Source: Burkholderia sp. Bp8963 (lineage in GTDB: Bacteria; Pseudomonadota; Gammaproteobacteria; Burkholderiales; Burkholderiaceae). Taken from it: a stretch of 64,000 nucleotides of DNA. The stretch covers positions 145,139 to 209,138 of the forward strand of contig NZ_QTQP01000007.1 of NCBI RefSeq assembly GCF_003854275.1, in the 5' to 3' direction. The notes under the pieces are model-generated. The model was not told where the DNA came from. It searched no databases and was given only the letters and a program-made list of their open reading frames with translations. Numbering within the stretch: the stretch's first letter is position 1; every line of letters starts with the position of its first letter. Both the position numbers and the translations under genes were made by a program. Positions 42,397 to 51,474 of this stretch are shown here, one piece after another.

Positions 42397-42411
42397 ATAA
42401 GAAACGCTTAT
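42397..42411. promoter_or_regulatory. Putative LysR box between the GMC gene and lysR
   Basis: ATAAG-AAACG-CTTAT is a perfect 5-bp inverted repeat that contains the T-N11-A core (T42398, A42410) of LysR sites. It ends 19 bp before the LysR start, where it could repress its own gene and activate the divergent GMC gene. Confidence 0.5.
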
Positions 42412-42430
42412 ATCAGGAACGATCACGACG

Positions 42431-43330
42431 ATGGACCTCACCCTGCTCCGAGCCTTCGCCACGGTCGCCCGCGAAGGGAACCTGACGCGCGCCGCCGAGC
42501 AGCTGCACGTCACGCAGCCGGCCGTCAGCCTGCAGATCAAGCATCTGCAGGCGACGCTCGGCGTCGTGCTGTTCACGCGCACGTCGCGCGGGCTCGCGCT
42601 CACGCGCGACGGCCAGACGCTGTTGCCGCACGCGGAACGCGCGCTCGCCGCCGCGGCCGACGTGCAGCGCGCGGCCGCCGCGCTGCGGCACGAGGTGCGC
42701 GGGCGGCTGCGGATCGGCACGATCCTCGACCCGCAATTCCTGCGGCTCGGCGGCTTCCTGCGCGCGCTCGTCGAGACCCATCCGCAAATAGAGACGGCGC
42801 TGCGGCACGGGATGTCCGGCTGGGTGCTCGAGCAGGTGCGCGCGCAGGCGCTCGACGCCGGCTACTACATCGGTCAGCCTGGCGAGGACGAGCCGCGCGA
42901 CGATGCGCTGTTCCACACCGTCACGCTCACGCATTTCCAGTACCGGGTGCTCGCGCCAGCCGGCTGGAAGGAGCGCGTGCAGCGCGCGCAGGACTGGCGC
43001 GCGCTCGCCGCGCTGCCGTGGATCTGGACGCCGCCGCAGTCCGCGCATCACCGGCTGCTGTCGCGCCGGTTCGCGCAAGCGGGCGCGCAGCCGGTGAAGG
43101 TCGCCGAGGTCGACCAGGAGCAGTCGATGCTGGATCTCGTCAAATCGGGGATCGGGCTCACGCTCGCGCGCGACGCGACCGCGCTCGCCGAAGCGCACGC
43201 ACACGCGCTGACGATCGTCGAGCGCGTGACGGTGCCGACCGAGCTGACGTTCGTGACGCTCGCCGCGCGGCGCGACGAGCCGGCGATCGCGGCCGCACTG
43301 CGGCTGATCGAAACGCAATGGGCAACTTGA
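42431..43330 (+). CDS. LysR-family transcriptional regulator
   Basis: 299 residues. The N-terminal winged helix (LLRAFATVAREGNLTRAAEQLHVTQPAVSLQIKHLQ) is textbook LysR. The effector-binding domain spans about residues 90-295, with RLRIGTILDPQFLRLGGFL at its start. It is transcribed divergently from the GMC oxidoreductase, so it likely regulates that gene. Effector unknown. Confidence 0.92.
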   Translation: MDLTLLRAFATVAREGNLTRAAEQLHVTQPAVSLQIKHLQATLGVVLFTRTSRGLALTRDGQTLLPHAERALAAAADVQRAAAALRHEVRGRLRIGTILDPQFLRLGGFLRALVETHPQIETALRHGMSGWVLEQVRAQALDAGYYIGQPGEDEPRDDALFHTVTLTHFQYRVLAPAGWKERVQRAQDWRALAALPWIWTPPQSAHHRLLSRRFAQAGAQPVKVAEVDQEQSMLDLVKSGIGLTLARDATALAEAHAHALTIVERVTVPTELTFVTLAARRDEPAIAAALRLIETQWAT

Positions 43331-43452
43331 GCGATGCTGATGACGGATAGCCTCGCGCGCGCCGGCATGACGTCGTCACGCCGCCGTCGCGTGCTTTTTG
43401 CTAGATTGTGCGTTCGCCCTCGTCAGACCCTTGGCTTCCGAAGGAGACCCGC

Positions 43453-43986
43453 ATGGCCCGCAACATCGAGATCAAAGCCCGCGCCCGCGAATTCGACCGG
43501 CTACGCGAACGCGCGGCGGCGCTCGCCACAGAGGCGCCGCTCTTCTACCGCCAGCAGGATTTCTTCTACGACGTGCCGCGCGGCCGGCTGAAGCTGCGCC
43601 GCTTCGAGGACGGCACGCCGGCCGAGCTGATCTTCTACCAGCGCGACGACCGCGACGGCCCGAAGGCGTCGTACTACACGCGCAGCCCCGTGACGAACCC
43701 GGACGCGATGCACGCGCTGCTCGCGACCGCGCTAACGACGCGCGGCATCGTCACGAAGGAGCGGCACGTGTACCTCGCGGGCCGCACGCGCATTCACCTC
43801 GACCGCGTGGACGGCCTTGGCGACTTCATCGAACTGGAAGTCGTGCTCGCGCCGGACGAGGAAGAAGCGGCCGGCGAAGCCGAAGCGCACGAAATGTTCG
43901 CGAAGCTCGGCGTGCCGCATGACGACCTGGTCGCGGTCGCGTATGTCGACCTGCTGAACGCCGACGCGCCGGAAACGGCCGCCTGA
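43453..43986 (+). CDS. CYTH-domain protein (CyaB/class IV adenylate cyclase-like)
   Basis: 177 residues starting MARNIEIKARAREFDRLRERA after a perfect AAGGAG. Basic and acidic strands alternate (KLRRFEDG, AELIFYQRDD, TKERHVYL, RIHLDRVDGLGDFIELEVVL), forming the triphosphate tunnel of CYTH enzymes. Relatives act as class IV adenylate cyclases or triphosphatases; activity cannot be told from sequence. It lies convergent to the Lrp gene. Confidence 0.82.
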   Translation: MARNIEIKARAREFDRLRERAAALATEAPLFYRQQDFFYDVPRGRLKLRRFEDGTPAELIFYQRDDRDGPKASYYTRSPVTNPDAMHALLATALTTRGIVTKERHVYLAGRTRIHLDRVDGLGDFIELEVVLAPDEEEAAGEAEAHEMFAKLGVPHDDLVAVAYVDLLNADAPETAA

Positions 43987-44028
43987 GCGTGCCCGGACTG
44001 GAGCCTTATTTGCGTCACCTTGCCGCCG

Positions 44029-44514
44029 TCACGCCGCGCCCGGCTCCAGATGCGCGAGCGGCAGCGGCCCGTTGCGCTTGAAGGTCGTCAGCACGATGTT
44101 CGAGCGCACGCTGTCGACGCCCGGCACGCGCATCAGCTTCTTCATCACGAACTGCGACAACGCGTTCAGGTCGGGTGCGACGATCCGCAGCAGGTAGTCC
44201 GCGTCGCCAACCACCGCGTGGCATTCGAGCACCTCGGGCAGCACGTCGATCTGCTGCTGGAACTGCTCGATGATCGAATCGCCGTGGTGCTTGAGCTTCA
44301 GGCTCGTGAACGCGGTGACGCCGAGCCCGAGCTTCTCCGGCCGCAACATCACGCGGTAGCCCTCGATCACGCCCGCGGCCTCGAGCCGCTGCAGGCGCCG
44401 GCCGATCTGCGACGGCGACAGCGGCACCTCCTCGCCGAGCTGCTGATGCGTGGCCCGGCCGAAGCGCTGCAGCACGTCGAGGAGCGCCAGATCGAAGTGA
44501 TCGAGTTCCAACAT
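44029..44514 (-). CDS. Lrp/AsnC-family transcriptional regulator
   Basis: 161 residues from ATG 44514 with GGAG 7 nt upstream. The N-terminal HTH is HQQLGEEVPLSPSQIGRRLQRLEAAGVIEGY. The C-terminal RAM ligand domain (GVTAFTSLKLKHHGDS, ECHAVVGDADYLLRIVAPD) follows. It is divergent from phhA with 140 bp between, and most likely senses an aromatic amino acid to control phhA-phhB, the role PhhR plays in Pseudomonas. Confidence 0.92.
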   Translation of the reverse strand: MLELDHFDLALLDVLQRFGRATHQQLGEEVPLSPSQIGRRLQRLEAAGVIEGYRVMLRPEKLGLGVTAFTSLKLKHHGDSIIEQFQQQIDVLPEVLECHAVVGDADYLLRIVAPDLNALSQFVMKKLMRVPGVDSVRSNIVLTTFKRNGPLPLAHLEPGAA

Positions 44515-44654
44515 GAGAATTCTCCGCATGATTCGATGATTTGATGCGCGATTATCGCATTAACAGGCAAATCATCGCCAACTTTGCGCCCAATCCGCGC
44601 GAGCCACGCTCTACACTTGCATGCCCCCCCCAACCGCTGCGTGCAGAGCCGAAC

Positions 44655-45548
44655 ATGTCCACCGTCGTCACCGCGAAACTGCAGGAACAGTTCGACGCGG
44701 GTCTTGAAACCCGCGCCGATTTCACCATCGACCAGCCGCTCGAACGCTACGGCCAGGTCGACCACGCGGTGTGGCATCAGCTCTATGCGCGCCAGTCGGC
44801 GCTGCTGCAAGGGCGCGCGTGCGACGCGTTCGTCGCCGGGCTCGCGAAGATCGACCTCCCTGCCGACCGCGTGCCGTCGTTCGCGGACGTCAACCGCCAG
44901 CTGAAGCGCGTGACCGGCTGGGAGATCGTCGCGGTGCCGGGGCTCGTGCCCGATCGCGTGTTCTTCGAGCATCTCGCGAACCGGCGCTTTCCGGTCACCT
45001 GGTGGATGCGCCGCCCCGACCAGCTCGACTACCTGCAGGAACCGGACTGCTTCCACGACCTGTTCGGCCACGTGCCGCTGCTGATCGACCCCGTGTTCGC
45101 CGACTACATGCAGGCGTACGGCCGCGTCGCGCTCGCGGTCGCCGACGATTCCGAAGCGCTCGCGCGGCTCGCGCGCCTCTACTGGTACACGGTCGAATTC
45201 GGACTGATCCGCGACCCGCGCGGCACGAACGGGCTGTCGATCTACGGCGCGGGGATCGTGTCGAGCAAGGGCGAGAGCCTGTACAGCCTGGAAAGCGCGG
45301 CGCCGAGCCGGCTCGGCTTCGACCTCGAGCGCGTGATGCGCACGCAATACCGGATCGACACGTTCCAGCAGACCTACTTCGTGATCGACGACTTCGCGCA
45401 GCTGTTCGCGCTCGCGCACGTCGACGGCCGCGCGCTCGCCGACCGGCTCGCGGGCCTGCCCGAATACGCGGCCGGCGCAGTGCTCGACACCGACCGCGTG
45501 CTGCATCGCGGCACGGGTGCCGGCCGGGCCGTCAGCGCCGCCGCGTGA
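44655..45548 (+). CDS. phhA: Phenylalanine 4-monooxygenase
   Basis: 297 residues, single catalytic domain without the eukaryotic regulatory part. Non-heme iron ligands are His134 and His139 ([12 protein letters not shown]) and Glu181 ([10 protein letters not shown]). The pterin-binding region precedes them. It hydroxylates Phe to Tyr using tetrahydrobiopterin or a related pterin and O2. The start at [13 protein letters not shown] matches other bacterial enzymes. It is followed by the pterin recycling gene phhB after 139 nt. Confidence 0.96.
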   Translation: MSTVVTAKLQEQFDAGLETRADFTIDQPLERYGQVDHAVWHQLYARQSALLQGRACDAFVAGLAKIDLPADRVPSFADVNRQLKRVTGWEIVAVPGLVPDRVFFEHLANRRFPVTWWMRRPDQLDYLQEPDCFHDLFGHVPLLIDPVFADYMQAYGRVALAVADDSEALARLARLYWYTVEFGLIRDPRGTNGLSIYGAGIVSSKGESLYSLESAAPSRLGFDLERVMRTQYRIDTFQQTYFVIDDFAQLFALAHVDGRALADRLAGLPEYAAGAVLDTDRVLHRGTGAGRAVSAAA

Positions 45549-45687
45549 CGCAACCGAGCAAGGCTCCGTCGGCTCCGCCACGGCGCGCCGACGCCTGACA
45601 CACAACTATGGAAGAATGGTCGGTGCCGGCGATGCTGCCGGGCGACGCTTGTCGCGCGCAGCCCGCCGTTTCCGAACGAGGTGCACG

Positions 45688-45996
45688 ATGATCCACAAAC
45701 TCACATCAGAAGAACGCAAGACCCGACTCGAGCGCCTGCCGCACTGGACGGCCGTGCCTGGCCGCGACGCGATCCAGCGCAGCCTGCGCTTCGCCGACTT
45801 CAACGAGGCGTTCGGCTTCATGACGCGCGTCGCGATCAAGGCGCAGGAAATGAACCACCATCCGGAATGGTTCAACGTCTACAACCGCGTCGACGTCACG
45901 CTGTCGACCCACGATGCGGACGGCCTCACCGAACGCGACATCGAGCTCGCCCACTTCATCGACGCGGCCGGCGCCCACGCGAAACCCGCCGCCTGA
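45688..45996 (+). CDS. phhB: Pterin-4a-carbinolamine dehydratase
   Basis: 102 residues with the family core [23 protein letters not shown] holding the catalytic histidines. It dehydrates 4a-hydroxytetrahydropterin, regenerating the PhhA cofactor. Position directly after phhA is the canonical pairing. The hairpin CCGCGCGCGA/TCGCGCGCGG (46009-46031) just after the stop lacks a proper T-run and is only a weak terminator candidate. Confidence 0.95.
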   Translation: MIHKLTSEERKTRLERLPHWTAVPGRDAIQRSLRFADFNEAFGFMTRVAIKAQEMNHHPEWFNVYNRVDVTLSTHDADGLTERDIELAHFIDAAGAHAKPAA

Positions 45997-46086
45997 CGTT
46001 TCCCACCGCCGCGCGCGATTGTCGCGCGCGGCACGTCAACTTTTCATTTCGCTGAACGTTTCCTACGATGTACTCAGCGAAAGCCT

Positions 46087-46317
46087 TCAGCTTTCCAAGC
46101 GTTCCTTAAGGCGCACGTAAGCGTCCCATGCTTTCCGCGCGTTGGGGTCCAAACCTTCCAGTTGCACGGAGGTTTGCCGCTGTACAATCAGCAGCGCATA
46201 CGGCTTGGAGAGCGCGCTAGCCTCTTCGCAGAGTCTGAGTTCGTCGCCGCTCGACGGCGAGCGGGCGCGCCAGAAATTGATCGCGGCTTCAAGGTCGTGG
46301 ATCGAAATATCGGACAT
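46087..46317 (-). CDS. DUF3717 protein
   Basis: 76 residues, starting MSDISIHDLEAAINFWRARSPS. This is a small Burkholderiales family of unknown function, with the family block LCEEASALSKPYALLIVQR and a C-terminal AWDAYVRLKERL helix. It is soluble and mostly helical by inspection. It is divergent from the response-regulator gene, with 124 bp between. Confidence 0.8.
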   Translation of the reverse strand: MSDISIHDLEAAINFWRARSPSSGDELRLCEEASALSKPYALLIVQRQTSVQLEGLDPNARKAWDAYVRLKERLES

Positions 46318-46441
46318 GGTTGGTTTGTATCGTTCGCTGGCCGCCTGCTTGACGTCAGGCTTTGCGGCGGCGCCCTTGTGGAAACGGCGTCGTGCTGTCC
46401 GCGTGCCTGAACCGCCAACCCATTGTACTTGAGCGATATTC

Positions 46442-47134
46442 ATGCGACTCCTTCTGATCGAAGACGACCGCCCCATTGCACGCGGTATCCAGAGCAGCCT
46501 CGAACAGGCTGGCTTCACCGTCGACATGGTGCACGACGGCATTTTTGCCGAGCAGGCGCTTGCGCAGAACCGTCACGAGCTCGTGATCCTCGACCTCGGC
46601 CTGCCGGGCATTGACGGCATGACGCTGCTCACCCGCTTCCGCCAGACCAACCGGCATACGCCCGTGATCGTGCTGACCGCGCGCGACGAGCTGAACGACC
46701 GGATCCAGGGCCTGAACTCGGGCGCCGACGACTACATGCTGAAACCGTTCGAGCCGGCCGAGCTCGAAGCGCGGATTCGCGCGGTGATGCGCCGCAGCGG
46801 CCCGCACAGCGACATGCCGCGTCCGGAAGTGTCGCTCGGCGGCGTCCGCCTGTCGGGCGTCGACCGCCGCATCTTCAACGACGACAAGCCGCTCGAACTG
46901 TCGCCGCGTGAATTCGCGGTGCTCGAAATGCTGCTGCTGCGTCACGGCCGCGTCGTCAGCAAGGCGCAGCTGCAGGATCACCTGACGCACTTCGGCGGCG
47001 ATCTCGGCGACACCGCGATCGAAGTCTACGTGCACCGCGTGCGCAAGAAACTCGAGCAGTGCCGTGTCGAGATCGTCACGGTGCGTGGCTTCGGCTACCT
47101 GCTGCAGGAAATCCGCCAGACGGCCAGCGTCTGA
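46442..47134 (+). CDS. OmpR-family response regulator
   Basis: 230 residues. The receiver domain has the acidic pair E7-D8-D9, phosphoacceptor Asp51 (VILDLGLPG), Thr in VLTARD and Lys in DYMLKPF. The C-terminal winged helix (LSPREFAVLEMLLLRHGRVVSKAQL to VYVHRVRKKL, ending VRGFGYLL) binds DNA. It is of the QseB/TctD type. The cognate kinase follows after a 116-nt GC-rich gap. Confidence 0.94.
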   Translation: MRLLLIEDDRPIARGIQSSLEQAGFTVDMVHDGIFAEQALAQNRHELVILDLGLPGIDGMTLLTRFRQTNRHTPVIVLTARDELNDRIQGLNSGADDYMLKPFEPAELEARIRAVMRRSGPHSDMPRPEVSLGGVRLSGVDRRIFNDDKPLELSPREFAVLEMLLLRHGRVVSKAQLQDHLTHFGGDLGDTAIEVYVHRVRKKLEQCRVEIVTVRGFGYLLQEIRQTASV

Positions 47135-47250
47135 CCGGACGCGGGCCCTCGGCGGGCGCTCCGGCGGACCTCCGCCGGCGTCCGCCTGCCCGCCCCGCCG
47201 CCCGACCGCGCCGCTCCCGTTGAGCGGCGCTTATCCATTTCCTGCCCGAA

Positions 47251-48732
47251 ATGTCTTCTGATCCGGCTGTGACCAGCCTGCGCCGCTCGCTGTTGCGGCG
47301 CCTCGCCGCGCCGCTGTCGATGCTCGCGCTGATGAGCGGACTGATTGCGTACTGGCTCGCGTGGCAATACACGCAGCACGTGATCGACCGCTCGCTTGCG
47401 GATCTCGCCACCGCGATCTCGAAACAGATCCAGATCGCCGGCCCCGACGCGCCGTTCACGGTGCCGCCGCTCGCGCAGGCGATGTTCTCCGACCCCGCCG
47501 AAGCGCTCATCTACCGGATCAGCGACGGCGAGCAGGAACTCGCCGGCGACCCGAAGCTGCCGCTGCGCGGCACCAGCGTGCGGCGCATGCATCATGCATA
47601 CGTGTTCGAGGCCGAATACGACAACCGCGCGGTGCGCGTCGCGCAGGTACGCGTCGACGAAGTCGACGGCGGCAAGCCGATGGTCGTCGAAGTTGCGCAG
47701 CCGGTCCGGCACCGCTACCGGATCGCCGCCGAATTCCTGATCGCGATCATGATGCCGCTGCTGTTGCTGCTGCTCGCCGGCTGGGGCATCGTGTGGCGCG
47801 TCGTGAACCAGCAGCTCGGCCCGCTCACGCATCTCGCCGATTCGCTGAACCGGCAGACCCACACGTCGCTGGAGCCCGTGGACGAGACCGACGTGCCGCT
47901 CGAGATCCGGCCGCTGACGAGCGCGATGAACGCGCTGCTCGGACGCCTGAAGACCGCGCTCGACGCGCAGCGCAAGTTCATCGCCGACGCCGCGCACCAG
48001 CTGCGCACGCCCCTCACCGCGGTAAAGCTGCATGCGGAACAGGCCGCCGTCGCGCGCGATGCGCAGCAGACCTTCGCGGCGGTGCGCGAACTTCGCGCGG
48101 CCGCCGACCGTGCGGTGCGGCTGTCGAACCAGCTGCTGTCGCTCGCGCGGGCGGAGCCAGGCGAACAGGCTGCGCGCTTCGTCGACGTCGACCTCGCCGC
48201 GATGGCGTTCGAGACGGGCGCCGAATGGGTACCGCGCGCGCTCGCGTCGCACGTCGACCTCGGCTTCCAGCGCAGCGACGAGCCCGGCGACGACCCGGCG
48301 CTGCTCGTGCGCGGCAACCCCGTGCTGCTGCGCGAGGTGATCGCGAACCTGCTCGACAATGCGCTGAAGTATGTGCCGCTCGCGCGGCCGGACGGCGCGC
48401 GGATCACCGTGAACGTCGCGCACTCGGCGCTCGACACGGGCGAGCCGGCTGCCGAGATCGTCGTCGAGGACAACGGCCCGGGCGTGCCCGCGAGCCAGCA
48501 GGCGGACCTGTTCAAGCGGTTCTTCCGCGGCGATGCGCAAAGCGGCAACGGCGTCGAGACGGGCGCGGGCCTCGGCCTCGCGATCGTGCACGACATCATC
48601 GCGATGCACGGCGGCACCGTGTCGTACGAGGACGCGCCGGAGGGCGGCTCGCGGTTCGTGGTGAGGGTGCCGCTCGTCACGCAGCCGGCGAAGCCGGCAA
48701 ATACGGAGCCGGCTGCAGCGCCGACACACTGA
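47251..48732 (+). CDS. Sensor histidine kinase (TctE/QseC type)
   Basis: 493 residues. Membrane helices near 21-40 and 161-183 enclose a periplasmic sensor domain of about 120 residues; a HAMP-like linker follows. The H-box FIADAAHQLRTPL has phosphoacceptor His249. The N-box is NLLDNALKY, G1 VEDNGPGVP and G2 GAGLGLAIVHDI. It pairs with the upstream regulator. TctE-like kinases often control tricarboxylate uptake, but no transporter is adjacent and the signal is unknown. Confidence 0.93.
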   Translation: MSSDPAVTSLRRSLLRRLAAPLSMLALMSGLIAYWLAWQYTQHVIDRSLADLATAISKQIQIAGPDAPFTVPPLAQAMFSDPAEALIYRISDGEQELAGDPKLPLRGTSVRRMHHAYVFEAEYDNRAVRVAQVRVDEVDGGKPMVVEVAQPVRHRYRIAAEFLIAIMMPLLLLLLAGWGIVWRVVNQQLGPLTHLADSLNRQTHTSLEPVDETDVPLEIRPLTSAMNALLGRLKTALDAQRKFIADAAHQLRTPLTAVKLHAEQAAVARDAQQTFAAVRELRAAADRAVRLSNQLLSLARAEPGEQAARFVDVDLAAMAFETGAEWVPRALASHVDLGFQRSDEPGDDPALLVRGNPVLLREVIANLLDNALKYVPLARPDGARITVNVAHSALDTGEPAAEIVVEDNGPGVPASQQADLFKRFFRGDAQSGNGVETGAGLGLAIVHDIIAMHGGTVSYEDAPEGGSRFVVRVPLVTQPAKPANTEPAAAPTH

Positions 48733-48774
48733 GCGCACCGGGGGGAAGCGGCGCACCGCGTGCGCCGCCGCCCG

Positions 48775-49305
48775 TCACTTCTTCTTTTTCTTGTCCTTCT
48801 TGTCGTTTTTGTCGTTTGAAGAGGCCGCGTCCTTCTTCTTGTTCTTCTTCGCGTCCGCGTCGGACGTCGCGAGCAGCGTGCCGCGGCACGATTCCGCCCC
48901 GCAACGGCATGCGTATTCGCGCTTCAGCTTCTTCGTGAGCTTCGCGTCGATCACGAGGCCGTAGTCGTAGAACAGCTCCTCTTCCGGTTCGATATCGCGC
49001 AGCGCGTGGATGAACACGCGGCCGTCGACCTCCTCGGCCTCGCAGTTCGGCGCGCACGAATGGTTGATCCAGCGCGCGCTGTTGCCGTCGACCTTGCCGT
49101 CGATCACGCCGCCTTCCTCGAGCGCGAAGTAGAACGTATGGTTCGGATCGTTCGGATCGTGCGGATGGCGGCGCAGCGCTTCCTTCCACGAAATTCGTTC
49201 GCCCTTGTATTCCACAACGCGCTCGCCGGTCTTGATCGGCGCCACGGCGAACACGCCCCTGCCGTGTACTCCCGAGCGGCGCACCGCGATCCTGCGTGAA
49301 CTCAT
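48775..49305 (-). CDS. SET-domain protein lysine methyltransferase-like
   Basis: 176 residues. RIAVRRSGVHGRGVFA starts the SET fold. The cofactor/active-site blocks WINHSCAPNCEAEEVDG (NHSC at 81-84) and EEELFYDYG (near 108-116) are complete. A post-SET zinc motif (Cys133, Cys135, Cys140 with Cys84) follows, then a tail of about 25 residues made almost wholly of Lys, Asp, Asn and Ser. SET enzymes methylate lysines using SAM. Bacterial relatives include the Burkholderia thailandensis effector BtSET. Host or bacterial substrate is undetermined; no secretion signal is obvious. Confidence 0.85.
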   Translation of the reverse strand: MSSRRIAVRRSGVHGRGVFAVAPIKTGERVVEYKGERISWKEALRRHPHDPNDPNHTFYFALEEGGVIDGKVDGNSARWINHSCAPNCEAEEVDGRVFIHALRDIEPEEELFYDYGLVIDAKLTKKLKREYACRCGAESCRGTLLATSDADAKKNKKKDAASSNDKNDKKDKKKKK

Positions 49306-49420
49306 CGAACGAATCCTTCTTCTGAAGACGACTTGAAAGGGAAATGGCCGCGGTGACGGCCACGCTTCGCCGAAGTGCTGCACGCACGGACCGGCACGCC
49401 CGCGCCTGCCCGCCGGAAAT

Positions 49421-49448
49421 GAAAACGCGGCGCCGATCGGCGCCGCGT
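49421..49448 (-). terminator. Terminator after the OYE gene
   Basis: A perfect 24-bp palindrome (49425-49448, centre GATC) is followed on the minus strand by TTTTC. It lies 70 bp past the stop of the flavin oxidoreductase and separates it from the SET gene. Confidence 0.75.
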
Positions 49449-49517
49449 CAGGACATGCGGCGAATCATCCGCATCCTACACGGTCGGGATTGCTTCGTTC
49501 AACCGCGAACGCCGCAC

Positions 49518-50630
49518 TCAGCGCTGGCCGAACGCGATGTCGCCGAACAGCGCCTTGTGCTCGCGCGGCTGCGAACGCCAGTACTGCGGCGGCGCCGTCA
49601 CCTGCGCGCCGAGCGCCGCGGCCGCGTGCCACGGCCAGCGCGGGTCGTACAGCATCGCGCGCGCCATCGCGACGAAATCGGCATCGCCTGCGTCGACCAG
49701 CCGGTTCGCGTGCGCGGGGTCGTCGATGAGGCCGACCGCGACCGTCGGCATCCCGACCGCGCGCTTCAGCGCCTGCGCAAACGGCACCTGGTAACCGGGC
49801 GACAGCGGGATTTTCTGCAGCGGCGACACACCGCCCGACGACACGTCGATCCAGTCGCAGCCGCGGCGCTTCAGTTCGTGCGCGAACGCGATCGTATCGT
49901 CGAGCTCCCAGCCGCCTTCGACCCAGTCGGTCGCCGACACGCGCACGCCGACGGGCCGGTCCTGCGGAAATGCTGCGCGCACGATCTCGAAGATCTCGAG
50001 CGGAAAGCGCATCCGGTTCTCGCGCGAACCGCCGTATTCGTCGGTGCGCCGGTTCGCGAGCGGCGACAGGAACTGGTGCAGCAGGTAGCCATGCGCCGCG
50101 TGCACTTCGATCGCGTCGATGCCGAGCCGGGCCGCACGCTTCGCGGCCGCCGCGAATGCGTCGCGGATCCGGTTGAGTCCCGCCGTGTCGAGCGCGAGCG
50201 GCGGCGTCTCGCCGTCCTTGTGCGGCACCGGCGACGGCGCATGCGGCAGCCACCCGCCGTCCGCGACCTCGATCAGCTGGCCGCCTTCCCACGGCACCTG
50301 GCTCGACGCCTTGCGCCCCGCATGCGACAGCTGCATCGCGACGCGGATCGGCGAATGCTTGCGGATCGCCGCGAGCACCGGCTTCAGCGCGCCTTCGGTG
50401 ACGTCGTCCCAGAGGCCGAGGTCGGCGTGCGTGATGCGGCCGTCCGGCTCGACCGCGGTCGCCTCGATACAGAGCAGCCCGGCACCGGATAGCGCGAGAT
50501 GGCCGAGGTGGATCATGTGCCAGTCGGTCGCCTCGCCGCGCTCGGCCGAATACTGGCACATCGGGGACACGACGATCCGGTTCGGAACCGTCACGCCGCG
50601 CAGCGTGAACGGGGTAAACAGCGCTGTCAT
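49518..50630 (-). CDS. NADH:flavin oxidoreductase, old yellow enzyme family (YqjM-like)
   Basis: 370 residues from ATG 50630. FMN-barrel landmarks: PNRIVVSPMCQYSAERGEATDWH, whose Cys tunes the flavin in the thermophilic-like OYE class; the substrate-binding HAAHGYLLHQFLSP; and NRRTDEYGGSRENRMRFPLE. These enzymes reduce activated C=C bonds or act in xenobiotic and peroxide stress. It ends at an intrinsic terminator. The gene upstream on the same strand is a glutamine amidotransferase, 105 bp away. Confidence 0.92.
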   Translation of the reverse strand: MTALFTPFTLRGVTVPNRIVVSPMCQYSAERGEATDWHMIHLGHLALSGAGLLCIEATAVEPDGRITHADLGLWDDVTEGALKPVLAAIRKHSPIRVAMQLSHAGRKASSQVPWEGGQLIEVADGGWLPHAPSPVPHKDGETPPLALDTAGLNRIRDAFAAAAKRAARLGIDAIEVHAAHGYLLHQFLSPLANRRTDEYGGSRENRMRFPLEIFEIVRAAFPQDRPVGVRVSATDWVEGGWELDDTIAFAHELKRRGCDWIDVSSGGVSPLQKIPLSPGYQVPFAQALKRAVGMPTVAVGLIDDPAHANRLVDAGDADFVAMARAMLYDPRWPWHAAAALGAQVTAPPQYWRSQPREHKALFGDIAFGQR

Positions 50631-50735
50631 GGAGGCCGCTCGCAGGAATGAGGAAAGAGCGGCTGAGCGTAGCACGCGCGTGCGAAGCGCGCTGGAAGCG
50701 GGTCCGGCCGTAAGCGGTTGGTCAGGTGTGGTTGA

Positions 50736-51446
50736 TCACAGCCCGACGCTGTCGAGCCACTCGCCGAACATGCGCCGCGCGGCCGTTTCGAGCACGGGGC
50801 CGTGCTGCGCGGTATCGGCGCGCAGCTGGCGCGCATCGATGCCCGGCGTCGCGGCAATCTCGCCGGCATTGCCGATCAGCCAGGGCTCGAAGCGGTCGGC
50901 CTGGATTTCCGGATGACATTGCAGCGCCAGCACATGCTGCCCCCACGCGAACGCTTGGTGGCGGCATGCGGGCGTCGACGCGAGATGGATCGCGCCGCCC
51001 GGCAGGTCGAAGGTGTCGCCGTGCCAGTGCAGCATCGACGTCGCCGCGCCGTCGAGATGGCGCAGCGGCGACGCGCGGCCCGCGTCGGTGAGCGTGAGCG
51101 GCGACCAGCCGAGTTCCTTCTGCGCGCCCGGGTAGACGCGCGCGCCGAGCGCGCGCGCGATGAACTGCGCGCCGAGACAGATGCCGAGGATCGGCAGCCC
51201 CGCATCGATGCGCTGCCTGACGAGCGCCGCAAGCGGCGCGGTCGTCGGATACTGCGCATCGTCGTACGCGCTGACCGGCCCGCCGAGCACGACGAACAGC
51301 GAAGGCACGCGCACGTCGAGCACCTCGATCCGCGACGATCCGACATCGACGTACCGCACCCGCCTCCCCCGTTCGCCGAGCACCTGCTCGAAGCTGCCGA
51401 GGTCTTCGAAATGCACGTGGCGGATCGCCACGACTTCAGCGTTCAT
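50736..51446 (-). CDS. Class I glutamine amidotransferase-like protein
   Basis: 236 residues from ATG 51446, with GGGAGG 6 nt upstream. The catalytic triad is visible as the nucleophile elbow GICLGAQFIA and LQCHPE (His, Glu). It resembles the stand-alone GuaA-N/GMP synthase-like amidotransferases whose partners are unknown. It lies 28 nt after a MarR-type regulator gene on the same strand, so the two are probably co-transcribed. Confidence 0.87.
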   Translation of the reverse strand: MNAEVVAIRHVHFEDLGSFEQVLGERGRRVRYVDVGSSRIEVLDVRVPSLFVVLGGPVSAYDDAQYPTTAPLAALVRQRIDAGLPILGICLGAQFIARALGARVYPGAQKELGWSPLTLTDAGRASPLRHLDGAATSMLHWHGDTFDLPGGAIHLASTPACRHQAFAWGQHVLALQCHPEIQADRFEPWLIGNAGEIAATPGIDARQLRADTAQHGPVLETAARRMFGEWLDSVGL

Positions 51447-51474
51447 CACCGGCCTCCCGGTCGATCGACGGACG

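Noticed and set aside
46009..46031. GC hairpin after phhB as a strong terminator
   Set aside because: Perfect 10-bp stem but the T-run begins several bases later and is weak.
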